From contig NZ_CAKZMJ010000061.1 of the NCBI RefSeq assembly GCF_937128415.1, forward strand, positions 1 through 64,000: a DNA stretch of 64,000 nucleotides. The letters are read 5' to 3'. The stretch comes from an uncultured Caldilinea sp. (GTDB lineage: Bacteria > Chloroflexota > Anaerolineae > Caldilineales > Caldilineaceae). The translations under genes were made by a program, and so were the position numbers. Shown here piece after piece: positions 1-31,740 of this stretch. Under the pieces are notes generated by a model that did no database searches, was not told the origin of the DNA, and saw nothing but the letters and a program-made list of their open reading frames with translations. Within the stretch, counting starts at the first letter, position 1. Every line of letters begins with the position of its first letter.

Positions 1-209
1 TATCCCGGGCTCATCGTAGGTGCGGCTCCCAGCCGCACGTCCTCGACGGCCCGCAAGGCCTTGGGAGTCCAGGGAAGTGCTGCTGCGAGCAGCGCCTACG
101 AGAAATATCCCGGGCTCATCGTAGGTGCGGCTCCCAGCCGCACGTCCTCGACGGCCCGCAAGGCCTTGGGAGTCCAGGGAAGCGCAGCTGCGAGCAGCGC
201 CTACGAGAA
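1..209. repeat. 105-bp tandem repeat, two copies
   Basis: Two head-to-tail copies (1-105 and 106-209) are nearly identical, and the first may continue past the left edge of the window. Each copy contains one hairpin built on GTGCGGCTCCCAGCCGCAC and a second built on GCTGCTGCGAGCAGC. Each copy is also framed by CGTAGG near its start and CCTACG near its end. A diverged relative lies at 18521-18711, so this is a dispersed intergenic family rather than a local duplication. It resembles REP/BIME-like structured repeats. No ORF in it looks real. Confidence 0.85.
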
Positions 210-347
210 TACACGCGCAACTTCAATTATTGACTTGTATTGCGAGCTTGTCACCAGAGCGTTCTGGGAGATGGCTCACAGATTTTTGTCTCGCTTCACA
301 TGTACGGTGAGTATGGCGTCCGCCATTGACAACGTTCATTCCGATCA

Positions 348-785
<438 letters not shown>

Positions 786-876
786 TCGGCTCGGTTGGTT
801 GCAAAGGAACCGGGGTGACAGCCTGGGTGTAAGGTGGTTGTCACTCCGGCGATTTGAATGAAAAAGGTGTTTTCTC

Positions 877-1758
877 ATGGTTGAGCAGCAATGGACGCTT
901 AAAGACAAGGCTGTGTTGATCACCGGAGCGACCAACGGCATCGGCAAGGTCACTGCGCAGCGATTGGCAGCGCAAGGCGCCCGCGTCACCATTGTCAGCC
1001 GCAACGCCGAGAAATGCCGCGCCGTGGCCGACGAAATCCGCAGCCAGACGGGCTCCGTCGTCGACTGGATCGCCGCCGATCTCTCGACGCTCGCAGGCAT
1101 TGAGGCGGCGGCGGCGGAGTATCGAGCGCGCAACGATCGGCTGCACGTGCTGATCAACAATGCCGGCGCTTTCTTTGCAAAGCGCATGGTCACGGCCGAC
1201 GGCTATGAGATGACTTTTGCGCTCAACCATTTGAATTATTTTCTGCTGACGCACCGGCTGCGCGACCTGCTGCTCGCCAGCGCGCCGGCGCGTATCATCA
1301 ATGTCTCCTCCGACGCCCATTTCAACGGCGCCATCGACTTTGACGACATCATGGGCGAGCGCAAATACAGCGGCTGGCGCGCCTACAGTCAATCGAAACT
1401 CGCCAACGTCATGTTCACCTACTCGCTGGCGCGCCAGCTCGAAGGCGCGGGCGTCACCGCCAATGCACTTCATCCTGGCTTCGTGGCGACCGGCTTTGGG
1501 CGCAACAACGGCGGCGTGGTGGGGCTCTTTATGCCCATCGTCCATCTGTTTGCTTTGAAGCCGGAGAAGGGCGCCGAAACGAGCGTTTACCTCGCTTCCT
1601 CGCCCGCAGTCAGCGGCGTGAGCGGCAAATACTTTGCAAATTGCCGTGAAAAACCCTCTTCCCCGCGCTCCTACGATGTCGCTGCTCAGGATAGGCTCTG
1701 GGTTTTGAGCGAGCAGTTGACCTTGAAGGCAGTTTCTTCCGCCCCCTCCGTCCGATAA
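877..1758 (+). CDS. Short-chain dehydrogenase/reductase
   Basis: This is a classical SDR of 293 residues. The NAD(P)-binding glycine motif TGATNGIG is at residues 16-23, followed by the NNAG motif and the catalytic YxxxK (Tyr170, Lys174). The central pattern (INVSSDAH, LHPGFVATGF, GAETSVYLASSP) is closest to the retinol-dehydrogenase-like SDR group. Many bacterial members of that group have unknown substrates. Arg42 after the second strand (VSRNAEKC) favours NADP(H), which is inference. No partner gene helps to define its role. Confidence 0.88.
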   Translation: MVEQQWTLKDKAVLITGATNGIGKVTAQRLAAQGARVTIVSRNAEKCRAVADEIRSQTGSVVDWIAADLSTLAGIEAAAAEYRARNDRLHVLINNAGAFFAKRMVTADGYEMTFALNHLNYFLLTHRLRDLLLASAPARIINVSSDAHFNGAIDFDDIMGERKYSGWRAYSQSKLANVMFTYSLARQLEGAGVTANALHPGFVATGFGRNNGGVVGLFMPIVHLFALKPEKGAETSVYLASSPAVSGVSGKYFANCREKPSSPRSYDVAAQDRLWVLSEQLTLKAVSSAPSVR

Positions 1759-1835
1759 CCCGCACTGCGATTGCGTTCGGCGTCGCAAACATCTCATACC
1801 TCTTCACCTTGCCCACCGTTCGAGCACTCCAGCGA

Positions 1836-1881
<46 letters not shown>

Positions 1882-2011
1882 CACCATTATCAATCTATCC
1901 CCATTCTTTGAAGCTCAAGTTGCGATTCGCTTCGCATCGCGCTGAATCTGGACAAACTGGCGGTGAAGTGGTCGGGCGGCTGTCTGTTTGCAGAGATGCT
2001 ATTTTTTGAAA

Positions 2012-2036
2012 TCGTTTTCTCAAACGACTAAACGAC
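2012..2036 (+). promoter_or_regulatory. Palindromic operator candidate upstream of dhaK
   Basis: A perfect inverted repeat TCGTTT-tctc-AAACGA (2012-2027) overlaps a tandem direct repeat AAACGACT AAACGACT (2022-2029, 2029-2036). The site ends 17 bases before the dhaK start codon. A palindrome of this size suits a LacI- or DeoR-type sugar repressor, but no regulator gene lies nearby, so the binding protein is unknown. Confidence 0.4.
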
Positions 2037-2052
2037 TCGCAGGAGCGCACCC

Positions 2053-3056
<1,004 letters not shown>

Positions 3057-3060
<4 letters not shown>

Positions 3061-3695
3061 CCGAGACCGTTGATGCCGCCGCCGTCGTCGCCGCCGTGCA
3101 GCGCGTCGGCGCCGAACTGGTGGCGCAGGAAGCGTATCTGACCTCGCTTGATCAGCAGATGGGGGACGGCGACCTGGGCATTACGCTGAGCAAGATCGGA
3201 CACGCGCTGCAGGAGTTCGCCGCCGCCACGCCGGTCGAGGGGGACATCGGCAAGTGGCTGGGCAAGGCCGGCATGGCCGCCAACCGCGCCGGCTCCTCGT
3301 CCTTCGGCACATTGCTGGCCACTGCGCTCATGCGTGCAGGCAAAGTCGCTGCAGGCAAGACCGAGCTCAGCGGCGAAGACCTCGCCGCCATGTTCGCCGC
3401 CGCCGACGCCGGCGTGCAGGAACGCGGCAAGGCGCAGCCAGGCGATAAGACCGTCATCGACGCTTTGCACCCGGCTGCCGAGGCGTTCGCCGCCGCCATT
3501 GCAAGCGGACAGTCGTTGCCGGAGGCGGGACGCGCGGCGCTGGCCGCCGCCGAGGCCGGCCGCGACAGCGTGACGCCGCTGCGCAGCAAGGTCGGCCGCG
3601 CCAGTTGGGTCGGCGAGCGCACTGAAGGCAAGGTCGACGCCGGGTGCGAGGCGTTTGTGGTGATGTTGCGTTGCCTGGTGAATCCATCCAAGTAA
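3057..3695 (+). CDS. dhaL: Dihydroxyacetone kinase subunit DhaL-like
   Basis: This 212-residue all-helical DhaL-family subunit binds the nucleotide and transfers phosphate to the ketose held by DhaK. The aspartate-rich metal and nucleotide motif [12 protein letters not shown] is at residues 28-39. The family segments [20 protein letters not shown] and [13 protein letters not shown] are clear. Its ATG overlaps the dhaK stop (ATGA), which indicates translational coupling and a 1:1 complex. In Enterobacteria DhaL carries a fixed ADP recharged by DhaM. With no DhaM visible, direct use of ATP is likely but unproven. Confidence 0.9.
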
Positions 3696-3781
3696 ACTGA
3701 TCGGGCGCTTTGCCCGCAGTTGATACAGTTGCGTCGTTGAGTTGTCCTTTCAATTAGCCAACAAAAAGGAGTCAAACCGCT

Positions 3782-4834
<1,053 letters not shown>

Positions 4835-4904
4835 CGTTTAAGGCCTTAGGGGATTGGGGGTGTTGGAGTGCAGCGCCGTTTGCGGCGTGCGCTCATCCCC
4901 CCAA

Positions 4905-4923
4905 CCCCTTTCCCTGAAAGGGG
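4905..4923 (+). terminator. Hairpin between binding-protein and ATPase genes
   Basis: A perfect 7-bp stem CCCCTTT/AAAGGGG encloses a 5-base loop, with no U-run after it. The bases just upstream (about 4850-4904) are C/G-rich and partly complementary to each other. In ABC operons such an element often stabilises or attenuates the transcript after the highly expressed binding-protein gene. It is not a strong terminator. Confidence 0.35.
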
Positions 4924-5020
4924 AGCCTCCCGGTCAAGCTGAAGCGTTCCTCGGATAAGAATGTGCATTAAAATCGATCACTCATGTTGCACTGAATAAT
5001 TCTTTCGAGACGACTGATTC

Positions 5021-7514
<2,494 letters not shown>

Positions 7515-7534
7515 GTGGAGTTGGAGGAAGCATC

Positions 7535-8563
<1,029 letters not shown>

Positions 8564-8636
8564 GCGCCGCCCCACGCTTGCATCGCTGTAGCAAACGGAT
8601 CATGATCAAACTTCAAGCAGAAATGGGAAGAAAACA

Positions 8637-9524
<888 letters not shown>

Positions 9525-9560
9525 TCGGCCTGCTCCTTTGCAAGAAGATTTGCGAACGAG

Positions 9561-9589
9561 TTGATTGCTTGCAGAGGAAGTGTTACACT
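9561..9589 (+). promoter_or_regulatory. Promoter giving a nearly leaderless transcript
   Basis: TTGATT (9561-9566), a 17-base spacer and TACACT (9584-9589) form a good sigma-70-type promoter. The expected transcription start is near 9596, only about 4 bases before the ATG at 9600. The downstream gene would then be translated from an almost leaderless mRNA. Confidence 0.55.
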
Positions 9590-9599
9590 ATCATTCACT

Positions 9600-10034
9600 A
9601 TGACAACGCCCTCTTCTTCAAGCGAGCAGCCAGCTGCTGAGCAAAACCGTCGCAACCCGCGCTTGTTGATCTTGCTCTTGTTCCTGCTCTGTGGGCTTTT
9701 TATCGCCGGTTACATCGAGCGTCTTACGGCGTTGGAGCGAGCGAGACAAGAAGTGGACGCCATGACGGAGCGCATTGCGGCCAGCCAGCAGCGGCGTGCG
9801 AGTTTGCTGGCGGAACTGCAGCGAGTGCAGGACCCGCACTATCTGGCGCTGCAGGCGCGCGATCTGCTTGGCCTGGCGCCGGAAGGCGAGTTGCCGGTGG
9901 TGGTTTACGATGCTCCTACGCCGCCGTCCCAGTTTGCAGAGCCGTCAGCCGGACAGACGCACCCTTCCGCCACGCCGACGCCTGCCCCCTGGCGTCAGTG
10001 GCTGGAACTGATCTTTCCGCTTTCCTTGCCGTAA
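9600..10034 (+). CDS. FtsB/DivIC-like septum formation protein
   Basis: This bitopic protein of 144 residues has a short cytoplasmic N-terminus and one membrane helix (about residues 20-40, [18 protein letters not shown]). A coiled coil of roughly 40 residues follows ([13 protein letters not shown] to [10 protein letters not shown]), then the segment [21 protein letters not shown]. That layout is typical of the FtsB/DivIC/FtsL septum initiator family, which links divisome proteins outside the membrane. The C-terminal tail is Pro/Thr-rich. An in-frame ATG lies at 9561, but the promoter overlaps it, so 9600 is preferred. Confidence 0.75.
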   Translation: MTTPSSSSEQPAAEQNRRNPRLLILLLFLLCGLFIAGYIERLTALERARQEVDAMTERIAASQQRRASLLAELQRVQDPHYLALQARDLLGLAPEGELPVVVYDAPTPPSQFAEPSAGQTHPSATPTPAPWRQWLELIFPLSLP

Positions 10035-10202
10035 TCTTCGGCGACGGCAGCCCCAATGCTGCAATATGGCCGATTGCGTCTCTATGGTGTAAAATAATAG
10101 TAGTTGCAACGGGCGGCTCCTCCTGATCCCTTCGCCCCGCGACACGTTGTGAATGATTCGACGCAATCTCGATTTCACTCCAATCCAACCGGAGGCTTGA
10201 CC

Positions 10203-11288
<1,086 letters not shown>

Positions 11289-11433
11289 GGCGCTGCGCGT
11301 GGCGTGTTTCGTCTGTTCGGAGACATGCAACGCGCAGCAAATAACATTTCCTATGCGTTTCGTTAGAGCTTTGTCTGTTCGGAAGCCCGGTTACGCCGGA
11401 GAGCGTTGATTCAAGGTAAATACGAAGGAGGAA

Positions 11434-11471
11434 ATGAAGAAATTATCGAACCGTGAGGTTATCAAACCACT

Positions 11472-11475
<4 letters not shown>
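11434..11475 (+). CDS. Possible 13-residue leader peptide of clpC
   Basis: A tiny frame encodes [13 protein letters not shown] and stops in an ATGA overlap with the clpC start at 11472. AAGGAGG (11425-11431) lies immediately before its ATG, closer than usual (2 bases). A weaker GAGGT inside the small frame is 12 bases from the clpC ATG. Translational coupling of clpC to this leader is possible. It could also be chance. Confidence 0.25.
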
Positions 11476-13970
<2,495 letters not shown>

Positions 13971-13983
13971 GAGGCTCTGTGCG

Positions 13984-14020
13984 CGCCTCCCAGGGTGATG
14001 AAACCCTGGGAGGCGTTTTT
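13984..14020 (+). terminator. Rho-independent terminator after clpC
   Basis: A perfect 13-bp stem (13984-13996 with 14003-14015) encloses the loop GATGAA and is followed by TTTTTTGTTTT. It sits 13 bases after the clpC stop codon and should end that transcript. The opposing rtcB transcript ends at 14137. Confidence 0.93.
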
Positions 14021-14136
14021 TGTTTTGGGAAGCGGCCGCAAGGCAGCAATGCAGAATTCGCTTCCTGACCCGATGTTTGCGGCGGATTGCCTTTTTCCGC
14101 CGGAGGCGCGACCTACGGGAGCGATCTTGGACGGCG

Positions 14137-15588
<1,452 letters not shown>

Positions 15589-15606
15589 GGCTCACCTCCT
15601 CGGGAA

Positions 15607-16020
15607 TTACACGTCAAACACCACCGTCGCTTCCAGGCCATCCGGCGTCTTCTGAATGTGCAGGTTGTGAAAGGTGACCGCCTTGATCGCCTTGCTGATT
15701 TCGGCGATGGACGTCCCATGCAACACGCCGTCTAGTTGCAGGCCGTCCTGAGCTTTGGCGTCGATGTTCAGATCAAAGGAGTCAAACGCCAGATTTTCCT
15801 GTTCCGCCAGATAGAGCAATTCGGACAAAAACGCCACCAGGAGCGATTCTGCGTCCGGCGCAGTGAGATGAATCGGTCGCGACGAGCGATTCGTTGTGTT
15901 CAGTTTCACGCCCGCCAGCGCGTTCATGCCGCGCGCCGCTTCACTCAACAGCTCGGGCAAATCCGGCGCCCATACGCGCAGCGCCCAATCGGCCGTATGT
16001 TCAATTTCCTCGTAGCCCAT
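15607..16020 (-). CDS. Archease, RtcB activator
   Basis: This archease of 137 residues is the small cofactor that speeds guanylylation and multiple turnover of RtcB. Family features are the N-terminal [21 protein letters not shown] with a metal-binding Asp/His, the central [22 protein letters not shown], and the C-terminal [13 protein letters not shown] ending in VVFDV. It is encoded directly upstream of rtcB and is probably co-transcribed with it. The start at 16020 gives a normal family length. Confidence 0.94.
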   Translation of the reverse strand: MGYEEIEHTADWALRVWAPDLPELLSEAARGMNALAGVKLNTTNRSSRPIHLTAPDAESLLVAFLSELLYLAEQENLAFDSFDLNIDAKAQDGLQLDGVLHGTSIAEISKAIKAVTFHNLHIQKTPDGLEATVVFDV

Positions 16021-16119
16021 AACGCCTCACCGTTCATTCAGCCAATGCGTTGTCCTTGCTCTTCCTGAAAACGTTGCGTCTGTGGATCTCGGGCTTCTTG
16101 CGATGCATTGCCTTTTTGC

Positions 16120-18393
<2,274 letters not shown>

Positions 18394-18434
18394 GATTTTC
18401 CTCTCCTCAACATGCGAGATTCGCCAGGTTGTCC

Positions 18435-18443
18435 TGTTATAAT
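18435..18443 (+). promoter_or_regulatory. Extended -10 promoter candidate for the GH1 gene
   Basis: TGTTATAAT is a good extended -10 without an obvious -35. A transcript from here would run about 295 bases through the repeat block before reaching the beta-glucosidase start at 18746. Confidence 0.35.
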
Positions 18444-18520
18444 GACGCGAACAGCGCAGCCAATCGCTTGTATCCATCGGACGATTGCACCGAACAGGAA
18501 GTTGCATTGCTCTTTCAAAT

Positions 18521-20107
<1,587 letters not shown>

Positions 20108-20114
20108 GGTGCAG

Positions 20115-21943
<1,829 letters not shown>

Positions 21944-22027
21944 AGCAGTTTTAGCCCCTTTTTATCTTTATCCTTGATTTGGTCTGTTGCAGTCGCAGCG
22001 TCCGGCGAAAGCCGAACCCATGCATCC

Positions 22028-22849
<822 letters not shown>

Positions 22850-22874
22850 CCTTGCCTTCTCCTTTTTTATCGAT

Positions 22875-22909
22875 AAAAAACGCCCCAGGGGCGCAAGACC
22901 CTTGGGGCG
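22875..22909 (-). terminator. Second intrinsic terminator, immediately before ribX
   Basis: On the minus strand an 11-bp stem with one mismatch (CGCCCCAAGGG and CCCCTGGGGCG) is followed by TTTTTT. It lies only about 10 bases upstream of the ribX ribosome site and some 255 bases after the riboswitch. It would block ribX transcription unless an antiterminator forms, so it is a candidate second expression platform. Confidence 0.75.
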
Positions 22910-23090
22910 AAAAACCAGCCTGTTGCAACTTTCTGCATAAGTCTTTCTTGCCGCCGACGCAGAACAGGCAAATGCGCCTGCTGCTTCGAGCATGCAAGCT
23001 GCAATTGTGGCAAGCTGCAATCGTGCAGCCAGGAGCGACGCCCGGCCGCACGTTCGATGCAGATGCATTCACCAGCGCTGCACTGGAGAC

Positions 23091-23121
23091 AACAAAAACC
23101 CGGAGCCAAAAGGTCTCCGGG
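23091..23121 (-). terminator. Attenuator terminator downstream of the FMN riboswitch
   Basis: On the minus strand CCCGGAG pairs with CTCCGGG around an A/T-rich loop and is followed by TTTTTGTT. It begins about 45 bases after the last conserved riboswitch bases. That is the usual place for the ligand-controlled terminator of an FMN riboswitch. Confidence 0.75.
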
Positions 23122-23164
23122 ACACAGGTTGCCTCTAATACAGCACGGCGACCGCCCTGCTGTC

Positions 23165-23366
<202 letters not shown>

Positions 23367-23381
23367 ATTTAATTGTCTATA

Positions 23382-23440
<59 letters not shown>

Positions 23441-23456
23441 AGCACCGTTGAGCGCA

Positions 23457-24950
<1,494 letters not shown>

Positions 24951-25053
24951 TGCTCTTTACCTCTGGTGTTTGTGCAGTTCATCAGGGTGGAACATGATAA
25001 AAAGGGCTTTCAGAGCGAAATTGTGGCCATCTCTGCATGGATGTTCTGCGTGT

Positions 25054-25082
25054 ATGGTAGTAAAAGTGTAGAAGCGTGTCAA
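25054..25082 (-). promoter_or_regulatory. xylB promoter
   Basis: On the minus strand TTGACA (25077-25082), a 17-base spacer and TACCAT (25054-25059) direct transcription into xylB, whose start codon is about 100 bases downstream. Confidence 0.6.
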
Positions 25083-25103
25083 TTGGAATGCGCGCCTTGA
25101 ACG

Positions 25104-25130
25104 TTGCGCTGCGCGTTTTTGTGATATAAT
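25104..25130 (+). promoter_or_regulatory. Promoter of the HMG-CoA reductase gene
   Basis: TGATATAAT is an extended -10 (TATAAT at 25125-25130). TTGCGC at 25104 gives a short 15-base spacer. The start codon is 62 bases downstream, with ACGGAGGA as ribosome site. It is divergent from the xylB promoter about 25 bases away. Confidence 0.5.
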
Positions 25131-25191
25131 CCGCTGCAACCAACACACCGACCGGTTCACCCCTTCTCAACAACAAAAACGGAGGAAAAGC

Positions 25192-26736
<1,545 letters not shown>

Positions 26737-26742
26737 GAGACG

Positions 26743-26910
26743 AGAGGAGGAGAGCAGGAGAGGAGGAGAGCAGGAGAGGAGGAGAGGAGGAGAGCAGGAG
26801 AGCAGGAGAGGAGGAGAGGAGGAGAGCAGGAGAGGAGGAGAGCAGGAGAGGAGGAGAGGAGGAGAGGAGGAGAGCAGGAGAGCAGGAGAGCAGGAGAGGA
26901 GGAGAGCGGG
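26743..26910. repeat. 21 tandem copies of an 8-bp purine repeat
   Basis: Twenty-one uninterrupted units of AGAGSAGG (S is G or C; the last unit reads AGAGCGGG) fill the space between the HMG-CoA reductase stop and the next gene. All units lie on the purine strand and contain GGAG or GGAGG, so the transcript offers many Shine-Dalgarno-like sites. Units with G and C alternate irregularly, as expected from slippage and unit duplication. The array ends 13 bases before the xdhC-like start codon. Confidence 0.97.
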
Positions 26911-26923
26911 AGAGGAAAGATGT

Positions 26924-27241
26924 ATGCGTGAGTTGCTGCCTACGTTGGAGCGCTGGCGTCATGAACAGAAGCGCATCGCGCTTGCCACCGTCGTGCGCAT
27001 CTACGGCTCGGCGCCGTTGCCGCTCGGCTCGAAGATGGCGATTGCGTCGACAGGCGAGATGGCCGGTTCTGTCAGCGGCGGCTGCGTCGAAAGCGCAGTC
27101 GTGCAGGAGGCGCTGGAGGTGTTGCGCAGCGGCCGCCCCAGGCTGCTCACCTACGGCATCGCCGACGAGGTGGCGCAGAGCGTCGGCCTGGCGTGCGGCG
27201 GCGTGATCGAGGTGTTCGTCGAGCCATTGCCGGAGTTTTGA
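26924..27241 (+). CDS. XdhC/CoxI N-terminal domain protein
   Basis: A small protein of 105 residues equal to the N-terminal domain of XdhC/CoxI, which handles molybdenum cofactor insertion into xanthine dehydrogenase-type enzymes. The family pattern is clear: [39 protein letters not shown] and [25 protein letters not shown], with conserved Cys in GGC and CGG. The Rossmann domain that normally follows is missing here and occurs in the next gene. The frame is open back through the 8-bp array. The ATG at 26924 is chosen because GAGAGG(AAA) precedes it and homology begins there. Confidence 0.85.
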   Translation: MRELLPTLERWRHEQKRIALATVVRIYGSAPLPLGSKMAIASTGEMAGSVSGGCVESAVVQEALEVLRSGRPRLLTYGIADEVAQSVGLACGGVIEVFVEPLPEF

Positions 27242-27251
27242 CTTGCAAGGG

Positions 27252-27282
27252 GCGCGAAGGAAATCCATCATTTCCTTCGCGC
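27252..27282 (+). terminator. Intrinsic terminator between the two xdhC-like genes
   Basis: A perfect 13-bp stem (27252-27264 with 27270-27282) closes on CCATC and is followed by TTCTTC, a weak pyrimidine tail. It separates the two halves of the XdhC function into different transcripts or reduces read-through. Confidence 0.65.
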
Positions 27283-27308
27283 TTCTTCGCGTCACTTCGT
27301 GGATGCTC

Positions 27309-27314
27309 TATAAT
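27309..27314 (+). promoter_or_regulatory. -10 element for a leaderless transcript
   Basis: TATAAT ends 8 bases before the ATG at 27323. The expected start of transcription is therefore within one or two bases of the start codon, and no Shine-Dalgarno is present. A convincing -35 was not found. Confidence 0.4.
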
Positions 27315-27322
27315 GGATCGGT

Positions 27323-28066
27323 ATGGCCGGGACGGACGCATCGATCTATCGCCAGTTTGAAGAAGCCGTGCGCAGGGGCCGTCTGGTCGCCATGGCGACG
27401 GCGCTGACCGGCCCAACCATCGGCGCAAAGATGCTCCTCTGGCCCGGTGGCGGGTCGGAGGGTTCTCTGGGAGAGCCAACGCTCGACGCCGCGGCGCGTG
27501 AACGGGTCGCGCAGGTCTTTGCTTCGCTGCGACCGGAGCGGCTCACCGTCGAGACGGCGGGCGGGCCGGTCGAGTTGTTTCTCGATGTGCAGCCGCCGCC
27601 CCCGCGCCTCTGGATCGTCGGCGCGGTGCACATTGCCGCGGCTTTGGTGACATACGCGCGCACGCTCGGCTTCTACACCATCGTCATCGATCCGCGCACC
27701 GCCTTCGCCGCCCCAGAGCGTTTCCCTCACGCCGACGAGCTGATCACGTGCTGGCCCGACGCCGTCTTTGCAGAGGTCGGCCTGGACGAGAGCGCCTGCG
27801 TCGTCGTGTTGACGCACGATGAAAAGATCGACAATCCTGCGCTGGCGATGGCGTTGCGCAGCCCGGCGCGATACATCGGCGCGCTTGGCTCGCGGCGCAC
27901 GCACGCAAAGCGAGCGGCGACGCTCAAGGCGCTTGGGCTGGAGGACGCGCAGATCGCCCGCATCCATGCGCCGATCGGCCTCGACATCGGCGCGCGGCGG
28001 CCTGAAGAGATTGCGCTGGCGATCATGGCGGAGATCGTAGCGGTGATGAACGGAAAGGTGGAGTAA
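27323..28066 (+). CDS. XdhC family protein with Rossmann domain
   Basis: This 247-residue XdhC-type protein has a short, degenerate N-terminal XdhC domain (residues 1-75, lacking the GGC signature). A NAD-binding-like Rossmann domain follows (PPRLWIVGAVHIAAALVTYARTLGF, VVVLTHDEKIDNPAL, YIGALGSRRTHAKRAATLKALG, IGLDIGARRPEEIALAIMAEI). In XdhC and CoxI the HDxK(D) and GSRRT segments are family hallmarks. It appears to complement the upstream 105-residue protein that carries only the N-terminal domain. No molybdenum hydroxylase subunits are in the window. Confidence 0.88.
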   Translation: MAGTDASIYRQFEEAVRRGRLVAMATALTGPTIGAKMLLWPGGGSEGSLGEPTLDAAARERVAQVFASLRPERLTVETAGGPVELFLDVQPPPPRLWIVGAVHIAAALVTYARTLGFYTIVIDPRTAFAAPERFPHADELITCWPDAVFAEVGLDESACVVVLTHDEKIDNPALAMALRSPARYIGALGSRRTHAKRAATLKALGLEDAQIARIHAPIGLDIGARRPEEIALAIMAEIVAVMNGKVE

Positions 28067-28087
28067 AGGAGCGAGGGAGAGGATGCA

Positions 28088-29398
<1,311 letters not shown>

Positions 29399-29516
29399 GG
29401 TTTCGTTGTTGGGCGGGAGAGCCGCCGGCGCTCAACCGCCGCAACGTGCGGGAGCGACTCGAACAGGAGGAGAATCCGCCGGAGGCGCTGCGGCGCAAGC
29501 CGATGGCGCTCTTCGC

Positions 29517-30581
<1,065 letters not shown>

Positions 30582-30646
30582 CTCCTGTCACGAATTCGGC
30601 TGGAACTTTGCAACCTTTTGCGCGATCCTGCGTATTGATTGACGAC

Positions 30647-30674
30647 AAAGCGATCACGGAAAAGCGATCACGGA
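30647..30674. repeat. 14-bp perfect tandem repeat in the uvsE-pspC spacer
   Basis: AAAGCGATCACGGA occurs twice back to back (30647-30660 and 30661-30674). The unit is not palindromic. Position in a divergent promoter region suggests a regulator binding direct repeats. Confidence 0.8.
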
Positions 30675-30726
30675 GAAACACAGCGCCATCGCGATAGTGC
30701 GCTGGATCGCAAACGACCGGATTGAA

Positions 30727-30760
30727 GTGACCGTGACATTGACGTGACCGTGACATAGAC
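30727..30760. repeat. 17-bp tandem repeat upstream of the PspC gene
   Basis: GTGACCGTGACATTGAC (30727-30743) is followed directly by GTGACCGTGACATAGAC (30744-30760), one base different. The second copy ends 22 bases before the pspC-like start codon and probably overlaps its promoter. Confidence 0.8.
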
Positions 30761-30763
30761 AAA

Positions 30764-31553
<790 letters not shown>

Positions 31554-31630
31554 GGTTCGCAGGCGTCTCCAGATTTTGCAAACGCCTCTTGTAGCTTCTC
31601 CGCTACGAGCAATTATCCAACTGACTGAGC

Positions 31631-31660
31631 AATGAGACGGTCGCACCGGGCCGTCTCATT
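31631..31660 (+). terminator. Hairpin terminator after the PspC gene
   Basis: A perfect 10-bp stem AATGAGACGG/CCGTCTCATT encloses a 10-base loop and is followed by GCATTTCTG, a weak U-tract. It lies about 78 bases after the PspC stop. Confidence 0.6.
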
Positions 31661-31687
31661 GCATTTCTGCGCCGTGGTTGTGAAGGG

Positions 31688-31693
31688 TATAAT
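31688..31693 (+). promoter_or_regulatory. -10 element upstream of the small membrane protein
   Basis: A consensus TATAAT lies 48 bases upstream of the chosen start at 31741 and 15 bases before an alternative ATG at 31708. No clear -35 was found at 17 bases. Confidence 0.4.
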
Positions 31694-31740
31694 GTTCAAT
31701 CGGCGCGATGATTTTCATAGCTCAGGAAGAGAACGACAGG

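Noticed and set aside
1..209. Possible CRISPR array or attachment site
   Set aside because: The repeat is 105 bases with no unique spacers, and no integrase or tRNA lies beside it.
10074..10100. Promoter for the baeRF-like gene
   Set aside because: TTGCGT and TAAAAT are present but spacings of 10-15 bases are poor, so no call was made.
11289..11433. CtsR or CIRCE operator upstream of clpC
   Set aside because: No heptad GGTCAAA direct repeat and no TTAGCACTC-type inverted repeat was found.
22850..23068. N-terminal extension of ribX by 73 codons
   Set aside because: The extension would be read through an intrinsic terminator and has no similarity to permeases; a good ribosome site precedes 22849.
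26743..26910. Possible CRISPR array
   Set aside because: The 8-bp units are contiguous without spacers and no cas genes are near.
29399..29516. Terminator between the aminotransferase and uvsE genes
   Set aside because: GC-rich inverted stretches are present but no continuous stem with a U-tract could be drawn.
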